Positions 1 to 6,803 of a stretch of 19,669 nt of DNA are shown here, piece by piece. The translations under genes and the position numbers were made by a program. How positions within the stretch are numbered: the first letter of the stretch is position 1; the number at the start of each line of letters is the position of its first letter. The notes below the pieces were generated by a model, which made no database searches, was not told where the DNA came from, and saw only the letters and a program-made list of their open reading frames with translations. The stretch covers positions 1 to 19,669 of the forward strand of contig DASXUX010000035.1 in assembly GCA_036504595.1 (NCBI GenBank), written 5' to 3'. The stretch comes from DASXUX01 sp036504595. GTDB taxonomy: Bacteria; Planctomycetota; SZUA-567; H5-PLA8.

Positions 1-90
1 CGTTGGAAGAAAACTCACGCCGAAGAAAACGAAGAACAGCAGAAGAAGAGATTCAAAATCGAAGTTGTCGAAGAAGACGAACCGAAGAAC
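1..90 (+). CDS. 3' tail of an ORF inside an IS21-like element (partial)
   Basis: The first 90 bases read best in frame 1 as a very charged protein tail, a run of Glu, Lys and Arg with little else, and continue straight into the terminal repeat of an IS21-like element. Purine-rich codons of the GAA/AAG type set it apart from the following 200 bases. By position it would be the end of the last gene of the element (istB-like in the usual istA-istB order), but no diagnostic motif is present in the part visible. Frame 1 stays open to 465, well past the element end, and frame 3 stops at 138, inside the repeat, so the true frame is not certain. The gene begins outside the window. Confidence 0.25.
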
Positions 91-141
91 ACCGCATTTT
101 CAAACCGGCTGGATTACTGCTCCTTCAGATCGGCGCTGACA
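91..141 (-). repeat. IS21-type terminal repeat, element body to the left
   Basis: Read on the minus strand from 141, the sequence begins TGTCAGCGCC and then carries a GCCGGTTTGAAAATGCGG unit. It aligns without gaps over 52 bases to the plus strand starting at 19530, with 43 identities by my count. IS21-family elements characteristically end in TG...CA and carry multiple internal repeats that bind the IstA transposase; this layout fits that family. The element body lies left of the window start, so only one end is visible. No target duplication can be assessed. Positions 142-284, between this end and the stop of the next gene, hold nothing I recognise. Confidence 0.7.
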
Positions 142-284
142 TCCAGAAGGCTTCAGCTACTTCGCGCGCCATACTGCAATCGGGTTCCAGACGTCGGTCC
201 AGCACTCGCGGAGTGCAGACCCTCGATGCCGAGCACGTGCATACATGATTCGCGTTCCCGAACACTTCTTGCTGGTACCGATAT

Positions 285-1232
285 TCACACTTTAGAAGAC
301 CAAACGTTTAGCAGCCGTTCTCTGAACGATGCATTGCGAACGACCCCATCTCTTGACAATCGCTTCTTTGCACCACGGCCTAACGCTCGCGCCAGCGAAC
401 TGACGTGTCGGCGTTTCCTTGCTGGCAACTCCAAGTACACGAATGAAACCTGTCGTTTACCGTAGCGCTGACTGCGCACATGTAACACGTTGCCCGGTGG
501 GCTCACCCATGCACTGCCGCCGCCCTTGTCAGTGACCTCAATGACAATATCGCCGCGCTGATAATAGCACTTGCCTGTCCAGCGAAAGCTATCCAGTTCG
601 AAGCTGCGTGGATGTTGACGTCTTTTCTTTGCAACGGCCAATGCCTCATCATGGAGAGCTTGGTCTCTTTTCGACCAGTCTACAAGTCTAAGCTGCGCCA
701 GCAGTAGACGCGGCAGCGTCGGCCGGACTGACGAATCCAATTTACGGTGATTGCCGCGTTTGCCGCCCGGAATACGCGGCGGCCGGTAGAGCTTGGCCAG
801 ACGCTTCAAGATTGTGGGCGTCAGTTCATGCAGGCAGTGCTTCCGGACGAAATCCCTCGCGGCACTTACGACCTTTGGCTCAGTGGTACGGACGGCGGCC
901 TCTATAAGCTGTGATGCCGACCGGACTGAAACGTTTGTCGACCCGATGTAGGCGGTGCGGCCAATAACAAAAACCTTGGCATGCAGATTTGGCACGCTGT
1001 AAATCGCAACTCCACGCTTCATCAGCGCCAGCAAGTCTTTGGGACAAGTCTGGCCAGAAGCCACCGCCCGCTCGCTGCTATCCACCACCAAACAACTTCC
1101 CTTGGGCATCGGTAATAGACGGCGAGCATTTGCCCCGGAGTAAGCCACCGCTGCCATGCACCGTTGTCGGCAGTTGCGCACGGCCTTCGTCAACTCTGGC
1201 CAGATTCGGGCAGTAATAAAAGTTGCACTCAT
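285..1232 (-). CDS. Phospholipase-D-fold nuclease-like protein
   Basis: About 315 residues. Near residues 82-100 it carries a single HKD-like motif, NLHAKVFVIG followed by GSTNVS; the catalytic-type pair is H84 and K86 and the glycine/serine segment is 97-100. One motif per chain is typical of PLD-superfamily nucleases that work as dimers (Nuc, BfiI). The Asp usually found five residues after the Lys is replaced by Gly, so activity is uncertain. The C-terminal half is basic (clusters of Arg and Lys near residues 150-165 and at the end), which would suit nucleic-acid binding. An upstream ATG gives a longer form from 1265, but that extension overlaps another open frame and neither start has a convincing ribosome binding site; 1232 is chosen because the folded N-terminus begins there. 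It stands alone, reading in the same direction as the defence operon. Confidence 0.72.
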   Translation of the reverse strand: MSATFITARIWPELTKAVRNCRQRCMAAVAYSGANARRLLPMPKGSCLVVDSSERAVASGQTCPKDLLALMKRGVAIYSVPNLHAKVFVIGRTAYIGSTNVSVRSASQLIEAAVRTTEPKVVSAARDFVRKHCLHELTPTILKRLAKLYRPPRIPGGKRGNHRKLDSSVRPTLPRLLLAQLRLVDWSKRDQALHDEALAVAKKRRQHPRSFELDSFRWTGKCYYQRGDIVIEVTDKGGGSAWVSPPGNVLHVRSQRYGKRQVSFVYLELPARKRRHVSSLARALGRGAKKRLSRDGVVRNASFRERLLNVWSSKV

Positions 1233-1253
1233 CTTGGGTCTTGGCGAGATTAG

Positions 1254-1532
1254 CATTACGAACATCAGTCGCCAGCGAAGATTATCTCAAGCGCGTTCGA
1301 TTTACCCTTCGCACGGACAAGCGCTCTCGAACTGCTCGTCAGCCATCAGATTCTCGGCAACGACGATTATGGCCAATATGTTCACTTCGCTGTCACTTGG
1401 GAAGATGGGATAAAAGAACGCCCCCTTATGAACCTGCAACCTGGCTCGGAACAGCCAAACCGCCATGACTGCCCTTTCGGCAGAGCGGGGCCGGCCGCGA
1501 ATCGGACACCGGCCGTAGAATGGCACCGGTGA
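1254..1532 (+). pseudogene. Orphan coding-like frame without a start codon
   Basis: Frame 3 is open from the stop near 1250 to TGA at 1530-1532 and reads as a plausible globular protein fragment. It includes the stretch ALELLVSHQILGNDDYGQYV followed by HFAVTWEDG, with ordinary codon choice. There is no ATG/GTG near its beginning with a ribosome binding site; the first ATG is at 1428, in the middle. After about 1440 the sequence becomes low in complexity (Pro, Arg, Gly). I read it as the remainder of a gene whose 5' end was lost, next to the 5' end of the PLD-like gene. I do not recognise the family. The antisense open frames over this stretch look like shadows. Confidence 0.25.
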
Positions 1533-1560
1533 GCACGCCCCCTATTCCATGGAGACTTCC

Positions 1561-1918
1561 ATGCGAAGCACAATTTCCGAAGCAGTCCTGAACACTCATG
1601 CGTTCGTGACCCTCCTGCAGGCTCGCGCCGAAGCAGACCCGGAGACATGCCAGACAACATGAATGGAATGCGCTGCTGGCAGCGGTTGCCCAACTCACCG
1701 TCTGCACCGGGTTGCTGGCCAAGGTTTGCCAGACTGAAATGGAAGTACCGTTTCCGACAGACGACTGCCTGTTGGACAAGGGCGTGCTGCCGGAGTGGTA
1801 CGCCAAGGAACTGCGGCTGGCGATTGAGGCCCGCCAGTGAGCGGCGAAGGTGCTACTCGGTCTTGCCGAAAGCGCACAAGACGATGCGACGCCAACGCCG
1901 TCGCAGATAGCCGCATAA
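1561..1918 (+). pseudogene. Broken small gene (frameshift plus in-frame stop)
   Basis: Starts at ATG 1561 behind GGAG seven bases upstream. Frame 1 gives about 33 residues (MRSTISEAVLNTHAFVTLLQ onward) and hits TGA at 1660. Frame 2 continues the same kind of protein from about 1655 (HEWNALLAAVAQLTVCTGLL onward, ending LRLAIEARQ) to TGA at 1838. The same frame then reads on as AAKVLLGLAESAQDDATP to TAA at 1916. The simplest account is one gene of about 118 codons carrying a single-base insertion near 1645-1657 and a nonsense change at 1838. Codon use is normal on both sides of each lesion. No family recognised; it is small, mostly helical and Ala/Leu-rich. Sequencing error could explain one lesion but less easily both. 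Confidence 0.5.
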
Positions 1919-1941
1919 CAAAAAACGCCGGAGGAAACCCA

Positions 1942-1995
1942 ATGGCCTTACGGCGGCTGATTGATCGTAATTACGGCTTAGGCCCTTTATTTTGA
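1942..1995 (+). CDS. Tiny ORF behind a strong ribosome binding site
   Basis: A GGAGG sequence at 1929-1934 lies seven bases before ATG 1942, the best-looking ribosome binding site on the plus strand in this part of the window. The frame gives only 17 residues (MALRRLIDRNYGLGPLF) before TGA at 1993. It sits 23 bases after the end of the broken gene, so the two look like consecutive genes of one former operon, the second cut short. It could be a genuine microprotein, but a truncated gene start is more likely. From 1996 to 2059 I see nothing. Confidence 0.25.
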   Translation: MALRRLIDRNYGLGPLF

Positions 1996-2059
1996 AAATG
2001 GTGAGGTTCTGTCTGCTTATAAGCTGTAAGCCTGGAAGGGTATGTAAGGAATGAGAAGT

Positions 2060-2830
2060 CTAGGCGAAAAGGTCTCCCATTTTAGCATGAAGTAAAACTG
2101 CAAGTTGCCTAAGCCCTTCTGGTGTTACTATCTCAAGATGGGAAATCTCATAACGAATATCGGAAAAAGTCTTACCAACGTAATACGTACATCTATCCAT
2201 TTGATACGGGTCTGCTGAGAGAATTCCTGAAGCGTTGAATTCCGCAACCCATAACATTCCTGGGGGAACTACCAAAATAGGAATGATCGACGCTGCGTAC
2301 CCTACGTTTGTCTTACATTTATCTAAGGCGAGGATCGCAAGTTCATGGCATGATTGGAGGGCTTGGCTCCATTTGTCAAAAACCTCATGGTCGTTAATTG
2401 TGACGATGCTTTTTTCTTCTGGTCTTCTGCCTTTAGCTTCCTCGCGTTTACGAACTAATTGGTCCAGACATTTTCCGACAGGCTCATTTTGAAGATAGAA
2501 GGAATGGCAAGTTTTCTCTTCCCCGTAATGGATAATAGAATGATGCGCTTCTGCTTTGGAGCGCTTTAAGCAAGAGATGACTATCGGACACTTAATTGCC
2601 TTGCATTCAGCGGCAACATAAATCCCCTTGGTATTGTTGGGAGCAAAGAAGGCCCGAATATCAAATTGCCGAGTCTTGTTGCTTTGAGGGTCAGAGTATA
2701 AGCCGCCATAAATGCAGTTGAACTGATGACTCTCCAAAATTGCTTTTGCACGAAGCTCCAAAACAAGTTCGGAATGGCCTTCCAAGTATAGGCGAATTTC
2801 ATCTGGCGTAAGGTTGCCTTCGTCGGCCAT
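2060..2830 (-). CDS. PD-(D/E)XK restriction-endonuclease-like protein
   Basis: 256 residues, starting at an ATG preceded by AGGAG at good spacing. Residues 56-77 read FDIRAFF, about 14 residues, then AAECKA. This is the D...ExK arrangement of the PD-(D/E)XK nuclease fold with D57, E75 and K77 as candidate metal ligands; the first strand and acidic helix before it (residues 10-35) also fit. The rest, with several Cys and a hydrophobic strand near residues 180-200, is not recognised. There is no methyltransferase beside it. It lies 130 bases downstream of the queC-like gene in the same direction and may be carried on the same transcript. It is clearly AT-richer than its neighbours, with many A/T third positions, which suggests separate acquisition. 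Confidence 0.6.
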   Translation of the reverse strand: MADEGNLTPDEIRLYLEGHSELVLELRAKAILESHQFNCIYGGLYSDPQSNKTRQFDIRAFFAPNNTKGIYVAAECKAIKCPIVISCLKRSKAEAHHSIIHYGEEKTCHSFYLQNEPVGKCLDQLVRKREEAKGRRPEEKSIVTINDHEVFDKWSQALQSCHELAILALDKCKTNVGYAASIIPILVVPPGMLWVAEFNASGILSADPYQMDRCTYYVGKTFSDIRYEISHLEIVTPEGLRQLAVLLHAKMGDLFA

Positions 2831-2960
2831 CTTGGAATCTCCTATTTACTTCTCCGCTCTGTCAGGGGCGGCTTGAAGAGTCGCAAGCTCGCACTCGCGA
2901 CCTTCCCCGCGTGTGAAGTCGGCTTCGGACAATACCCGTCCGCCGTCAGGCACGCTCCGA

Positions 2961-4829
2961 TCACCGGACGAACTCCACCATCATCGACGGTCGTTTTCGG
3001 ATTGGCTCCGCGAACTCATCATCATCGGTTATGAAGTGTTGCCTATCGTACACAATGAACAACACTTGGTAGCCGCTGTCACCGTACTTGGTGATGTCCT
3101 CCGCGATGGCACGAACGATTGCGGCCTCGTCCTTCTTCTCGCGGAGATACTTCAACTCGACGATGAGTGTGTTGACCTCCGATGCGAAATCCGGCTTTGT
3201 AAGCTTGGAGGACCAGCAGATGTACGGAAACTCGCGGCGCAGGTTTATGTCGCTCGCGTGCAGTAAACCGTCGCATATTTGCTGCAAACGGGGTTCGTCT
3301 TCTGGCGCGTGCGTGGCGCACAGGGATGGAAGTCCCTTGCGCAGGACTTCGACAATTCGGTCGGCAAACCGTCTCCAGCACGCAACTCGATGCTCTCCCC
3401 CGAAAACACGCGCCAAAAGGGAAGTCTTTTCGAGCGTTCCATCCATTACCGAGTCAGAATGAGCGTTGATCTGAGCTTTTACGACGGACGTTGCCGCTTC
3501 CGCGTGACGTTTGAGCATTCTGGCGAAGTCCTGCGCCGCTTGAGTTCGATTAGGGAGATCGCGGACAGCCCTGCCGAGATGGCTATTAAACCTTGTCCCG
3601 ATTTGCTGTTCATCCCATCGGTTCAATTCAGTGGCGAGTCGGACGTAGTCAACGGCGATGTTGATCTCGTAACCTTCGTCACGCCGCCCAGTGAAGACGT
3701 CCACCTCATAGTCCGTCTCTGGATCGTTGTCTGCTTGCCCTGCGGCCAGCACTGCAATACGCCGATCTATGCACTGGCCGCACCGCCCACAATGTTGCTG
3801 CCCTTTTGCTTTGAAAAAGGAGTGGCTGCAAGACACCGTCTTGCCAATCAGATCGCCACATCCATTTGCAGCGATAATTGAAACGATATCAGTTTTGGTT
3901 TTGAATAGATACGGGTTGTCCACAATGCAGTCACGGCCAAGAACGCGCGAGAAGAATTGCTGAAAAAGATGAAGGGCGTGTGGGTGTGTCGTTCGTGATG
4001 CGCGCGCCCCGACTACCTCATCGGCCACTGGCAGATTGAGGCTGATAACGCCGTTCTCAAAAAAGCGCACGCCTTTGGCATTTACTGATGCGGCGACCGT
4101 TGCCCCCAGCGCGCAGTAGAGAAATGACCGCGTCCGTTGTGTGTGCTCTCGCCCCATGTTCACGTCTTTATTCACCCACACAGGCACATGAACAAGGGAC
4201 GCCGGAAATCTGCAATTGAGTTCACTGAACAGCATCCGCTGATGATTGTCTTTGATGCTAACCGGCCGATGGCTTACTAGGACTTGCTTCTCTTTACGGT
4301 TGGCCGTCTCGACAATACCGGCGAACGAATCGAGTCCACCGGAGAATAACGCCACGCGCTCTACTCCGCAGAACGGCCATTCTTCCATAGCTCCCAGTGC
4401 AAGGTACGGCGGAATCGCGTCCAGATGGCGCGCCGGAACAAAAGTGAACGCGAACGAGTCGTCTGACAGGAAGTTAAGAACCCCAGCGAGAGCGCCTGCA
4501 GTCTCTGGCGAACTCCAGAAAGCGACATCTCTCACGGGAATCACAAACTGGAAGTCCCTCCGCCAAGGTTCTGGGTCGGCCACATCCTCCCAAACGCCGT
4601 CTCTCTTTGCTCTGCAATCCGCCGCATAAACGTAGGCGGCGATTTCCAGTAAGTCCACCAGCCTTGATTGGATGCCGGTCTGACATTTCTTGGCAACATC
4701 CTCCAGCAGTAAGTTGACGTTAGCACCGCTGCCAGTCGTCGCCAAGTGGCTCGTGACGTGTGTGTGTCGTCGCGGGTCGCCAGGGTCAATGGTTGCCCCG
4801 CTGCATAGTATCAGCCGTGGCTTCCTCAT
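2961..4829 (-). CDS. QueC-like PP-loop ATPase with C-terminal PD-(D/E)XK-like domain
   Basis: 622 residues. The PP-loop SGGLDS (163-168) sits in an ATP pyrophosphatase domain of about residues 155-365. The domain closes with the QueC-type zinc ligands C334, C347, C350 and C353 (SCSH... HCGRCGQCIDRR). Residues 1-150 form an extra N-terminal domain with IPVRDVAFWSSPE near 97-109. Such long QueC-like proteins are known from defence systems (QatC of Qat, Cap9 of type IV CBASS) and are not the queuosine enzyme, which is about 220-240 residues. Residues 530-600 add PDF...VELK (D547, E558, K560) followed by a helix and the strand QVLFIVYD, a PD-(D/E)XK-like nuclease layout. The ATG overlaps the stop of the preceding gene by four bases. 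None of the other queuosine genes is nearby, so a role in tRNA modification is unlikely. Substrate unknown. Confidence 0.8.
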   Translation of the reverse strand: MRKPRLILCSGATIDPGDPRRHTHVTSHLATTGSGANVNLLLEDVAKKCQTGIQSRLVDLLEIAAYVYAADCRAKRDGVWEDVADPEPWRRDFQFVIPVRDVAFWSSPETAGALAGVLNFLSDDSFAFTFVPARHLDAIPPYLALGAMEEWPFCGVERVALFSGGLDSFAGIVETANRKEKQVLVSHRPVSIKDNHQRMLFSELNCRFPASLVHVPVWVNKDVNMGREHTQRTRSFLYCALGATVAASVNAKGVRFFENGVISLNLPVADEVVGARASRTTHPHALHLFQQFFSRVLGRDCIVDNPYLFKTKTDIVSIIAANGCGDLIGKTVSCSHSFFKAKGQQHCGRCGQCIDRRIAVLAAGQADNDPETDYEVDVFTGRRDEGYEINIAVDYVRLATELNRWDEQQIGTRFNSHLGRAVRDLPNRTQAAQDFARMLKRHAEAATSVVKAQINAHSDSVMDGTLEKTSLLARVFGGEHRVACWRRFADRIVEVLRKGLPSLCATHAPEDEPRLQQICDGLLHASDINLRREFPYICWSSKLTKPDFASEVNTLIVELKYLREKKDEAAIVRAIAEDITKYGDSGYQVLFIVYDRQHFITDDDEFAEPIRKRPSMMVEFVR

Positions 4830-5629
4830 GTCCCCGCGCTCTGCCTTTTAAGTTCGTCGCTGAGTTTCTTCATGGCCACCGCCATGAATCGCGACGTGTT
4901 CTCTATTGTGATGCCCTCTTTGAACTCAGTCTTGGAGTACCAATCGCCGCAGAAGTCGCGCACGATCAACGCACTCTGCTCGCAATGTAAGCGGAGTGCT
5001 TCGTTGAACTCGCACAAGTCGCCGAGTTGGTGAATGCGTCGTCCGCCGACGTTGGCTGCCGTTGCTCTACTTAGGAAGAAATTTAAGTACCGCGCTACGA
5101 ACTGGCTGAAAAACTTCTGCCCCAGACGGGCAAACCCTTCCTTAGTGGATAGCGCCCGCACCGCGCATTGTAGCTCATCGGGACCACTTCCAAACAAAGT
5201 CGCCGCATCCGGCGCAGCTAGCGATGAAAGTGCTTCCCCAACCGCGTGCATGGCCATCTCACTGACGTCTGTGTGGCGGGCAAATTGACGAACATGATCG
5301 TCAATGACCCCCTGTACCTGGACGCAGAGTTCAAAGACGGTTGCCGGATGTGCTACATTAATTCCTAGTAACTGAAGCCGTCGTGGCCAGTCAGATTGGC
5401 GCATGGCCAGCACCAGTTGGGTGAGAAGATAGAAGGAATAGCGGAGGCCATAGTCACTCTTGGCCGCCGTCAATCCTGCTTGGGTCGCATTGAGCGCCCG
5501 CCGCGCCGTGTTGTTCACGTCATCTGAAAGCGCCGCCCCGCCAACGCCGCGCGACTCGCCTTCGATGTACGCGACAACTTGGCGGAATTTCCGCGTAGTC
5601 GGTATGGAACCGAGCCGTTGGTGGCCCAT
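4826..5629 (-). CDS. All-alpha protein of unknown function, partner of the QueC-like protein
   Basis: 267 residues, no recognised family. It begins one base after the hsdS stop, with AAGGGGGAA about nine bases upstream, and its stop overlaps the next start by four bases, so the three genes should be translated as a coupled set. The open frame continues upstream to 5881, but that part is the hsdS 3' end in another frame and is rejected. Predicted mostly helical: YSFYLLTQLVLAMRQSDWPR near 64-83, a helical block around 150-190 with YLNFFLSRA, and a tail GDWYSKTEFKEGITIEN around 228-244 that looks conserved in character (Trp, Gly, charged loop). No membrane segment, nuclease motif or ATP-binding motif is visible. 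Its place suggests an adaptor or substrate for the QueC-like enzyme. Confidence 0.72.
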   Translation of the reverse strand: MGHQRLGSIPTTRKFRQVVAYIEGESRGVGGAALSDDVNNTARRALNATQAGLTAAKSDYGLRYSFYLLTQLVLAMRQSDWPRRLQLLGINVAHPATVFELCVQVQGVIDDHVRQFARHTDVSEMAMHAVGEALSSLAAPDAATLFGSGPDELQCAVRALSTKEGFARLGQKFFSQFVARYLNFFLSRATAANVGGRRIHQLGDLCEFNEALRLHCEQSALIVRDFCGDWYSKTEFKEGITIENTSRFMAVAMKKLSDELKRQSAGT

Positions 5630-5630
5630 G

Positions 5631-6803
5631 CTACAGTTCCCCCTTGAACGCTTTGTCGAGGATCGACGGCAGCAGGGCGTCCAGTTCGGCGGCGGTATCG
5701 GCTTGGAGTTTCTTAAGCGCGTCCACCTTGGCTTGCAGGTCGTCGAGGTAGGCGACGATGCGGCGCTGCTCTGCGAGGGGTGGCAACGGAAAGACAATGT
5801 TGCACATCCGTGTGAGGCCGAGGTCCTTGTTGGATGAGCCGTGCGTGTACTCGGCAGCCTGAGCTTTGCTGGAAGGTGCATTCAGCATGTGCTCCACATA
5901 AGCATCGAGTGCCACTTCACGTCTCAGTTTGAGCAGGGCGACGTGGACCCAAATGCTGAACTGTCGGTCTGTGTCAACCCGACGCGCAACCCCGGTCGTG
6001 CCGCCCTTCGTGTAAAGTACATCTCCGCGTTCAACGAACGCCTTCTTCGAGAACAAGGCGTGGTTCTCTTCGGAAACGTATTTTGCGGTTGTGAAATCTA
6101 TACCTTTCTCGGAAATGTTCCTGACGGAGATGAAAGGTACACCGGCTTCCACGTAAGACGGTGATACGTGCGGCCCATCCGTGATCTTGGTGCATACATC
6201 GCCGAGACGAACATCGGTGTGCCTGCGCCTTAGTGATTCAACGCAACAGTTCCGGGCCGAGTTGAGCACACTGCCAGCTTCATCCGCCGCCTGTTGTCGC
6301 AGGGCGCGGGCTTCTTCGACCGTCGCCGCCAGTTCCTCAATCCGGGCCACGACGCGGCGCTGCTCATGGCGGGGAATGTACGGAATTTCCACCTTGGCTA
6401 ATGCATCGAAATACAGCCGCTCGCGGACACTGCCTGCCGTGGCCAGGTTTATTGCGCGTAGTCCCGGACGGCTTTTCAGGAACAGATAAACAAGTTGTGG
6501 TTCAAGCGCATCCTGCGCATCCTTGCACCGAAAAACAACGTAATCAGGGCTGATGACGCCGGTCAAAGTGTCGCAGTGCGCCCAACCAAGAGACCCCACG
6601 TTGATCCGCATGGGATTATATGCGAACCAGTCGCGCTCAACGCGAAGGTATCGGCTCATGTCGCTGATGCGTGGCATTCCAGAGCGATGCAAACCGTCTT
6701 TGTTGCTGACGCCCAATAGCGGGAGGCCATCGGCGTCAACGCTACCGATGCGGTCCTTGCATTCTTCTAGCAAGGCCCCGAGTTTTGTGAGGGTGTACGT
6801 CAC
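5631..6803 (-). CDS. hsdS: Type I restriction-modification specificity subunit HsdS
   Basis: 390 residues, the usual full length. Two target-recognition domains (about 5-150 and 195-350) alternate with two helical conserved regions, EQRRVVARIEELAATVEEAR near 145-170 and EQRRIVAYLDDLQAKVDALK near 345-370. The final segment LLPSILDKAFKGEL is the typical HsdS C-terminus. It dictates the bipartite DNA sequence for both methylation and restriction and bridges two HsdM subunits. Starts with GTG overlapping the hsdM stop as GTGA, behind a GGGGGCG stretch. No inverted repeats or spare recognition-domain cassettes were noticed nearby, so there is no sign of phase-variable specificity switching. Confidence 0.95.
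   Translation of the reverse strand: MTYTLTKLGALLEECKDRIGSVDADGLPLLGVSNKDGLHRSGMPRISDMSRYLRVERDWFAYNPMRINVGSLGWAHCDTLTGVISPDYVVFRCKDAQDALEPQLVYLFLKSRPGLRAINLATAGSVRERLYFDALAKVEIPYIPRHEQRRVVARIEELAATVEEARALRQQAADEAGSVLNSARNCCVESLRRRHTDVRLGDVCTKITDGPHVSPSYVEAGVPFISVRNISEKGIDFTTAKYVSEENHALFSKKAFVERGDVLYTKGGTTGVARRVDTDRQFSIWVHVALLKLRREVALDAYVEHMLNAPSSKAQAAEYTHGSSNKDLGLTRMCNIVFPLPPLAEQRRIVAYLDDLQAKVDALKKLQADTAAELDALLPSILDKAFKGEL

Noticed and set aside
2961..4829. Queuosine biosynthesis queC
   Set aside because: More than twice the usual length, extra domains at both ends, and no queD, queE or queF nearby.
2961..5629. A canonical Qat or type IV CBASS locus
   Set aside because: No QatA ATPase, TatD-like QatD, CD-NTase or TGT-like gene is present; only the QueC-like component is shared.
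5630..5881. N-terminal extension of the unknown gene
   Set aside because: It is the hsdS 3' end read in another frame, low in complexity (Pro, Ser, Thr). The real start at 5629 has a strong ribosome binding site.
5631..6803. Phase-variable hsdS by inversion
   Set aside because: No partial hsdS copy, invertase gene or inverted repeat was seen; the two recognition domains are simply the normal pair.
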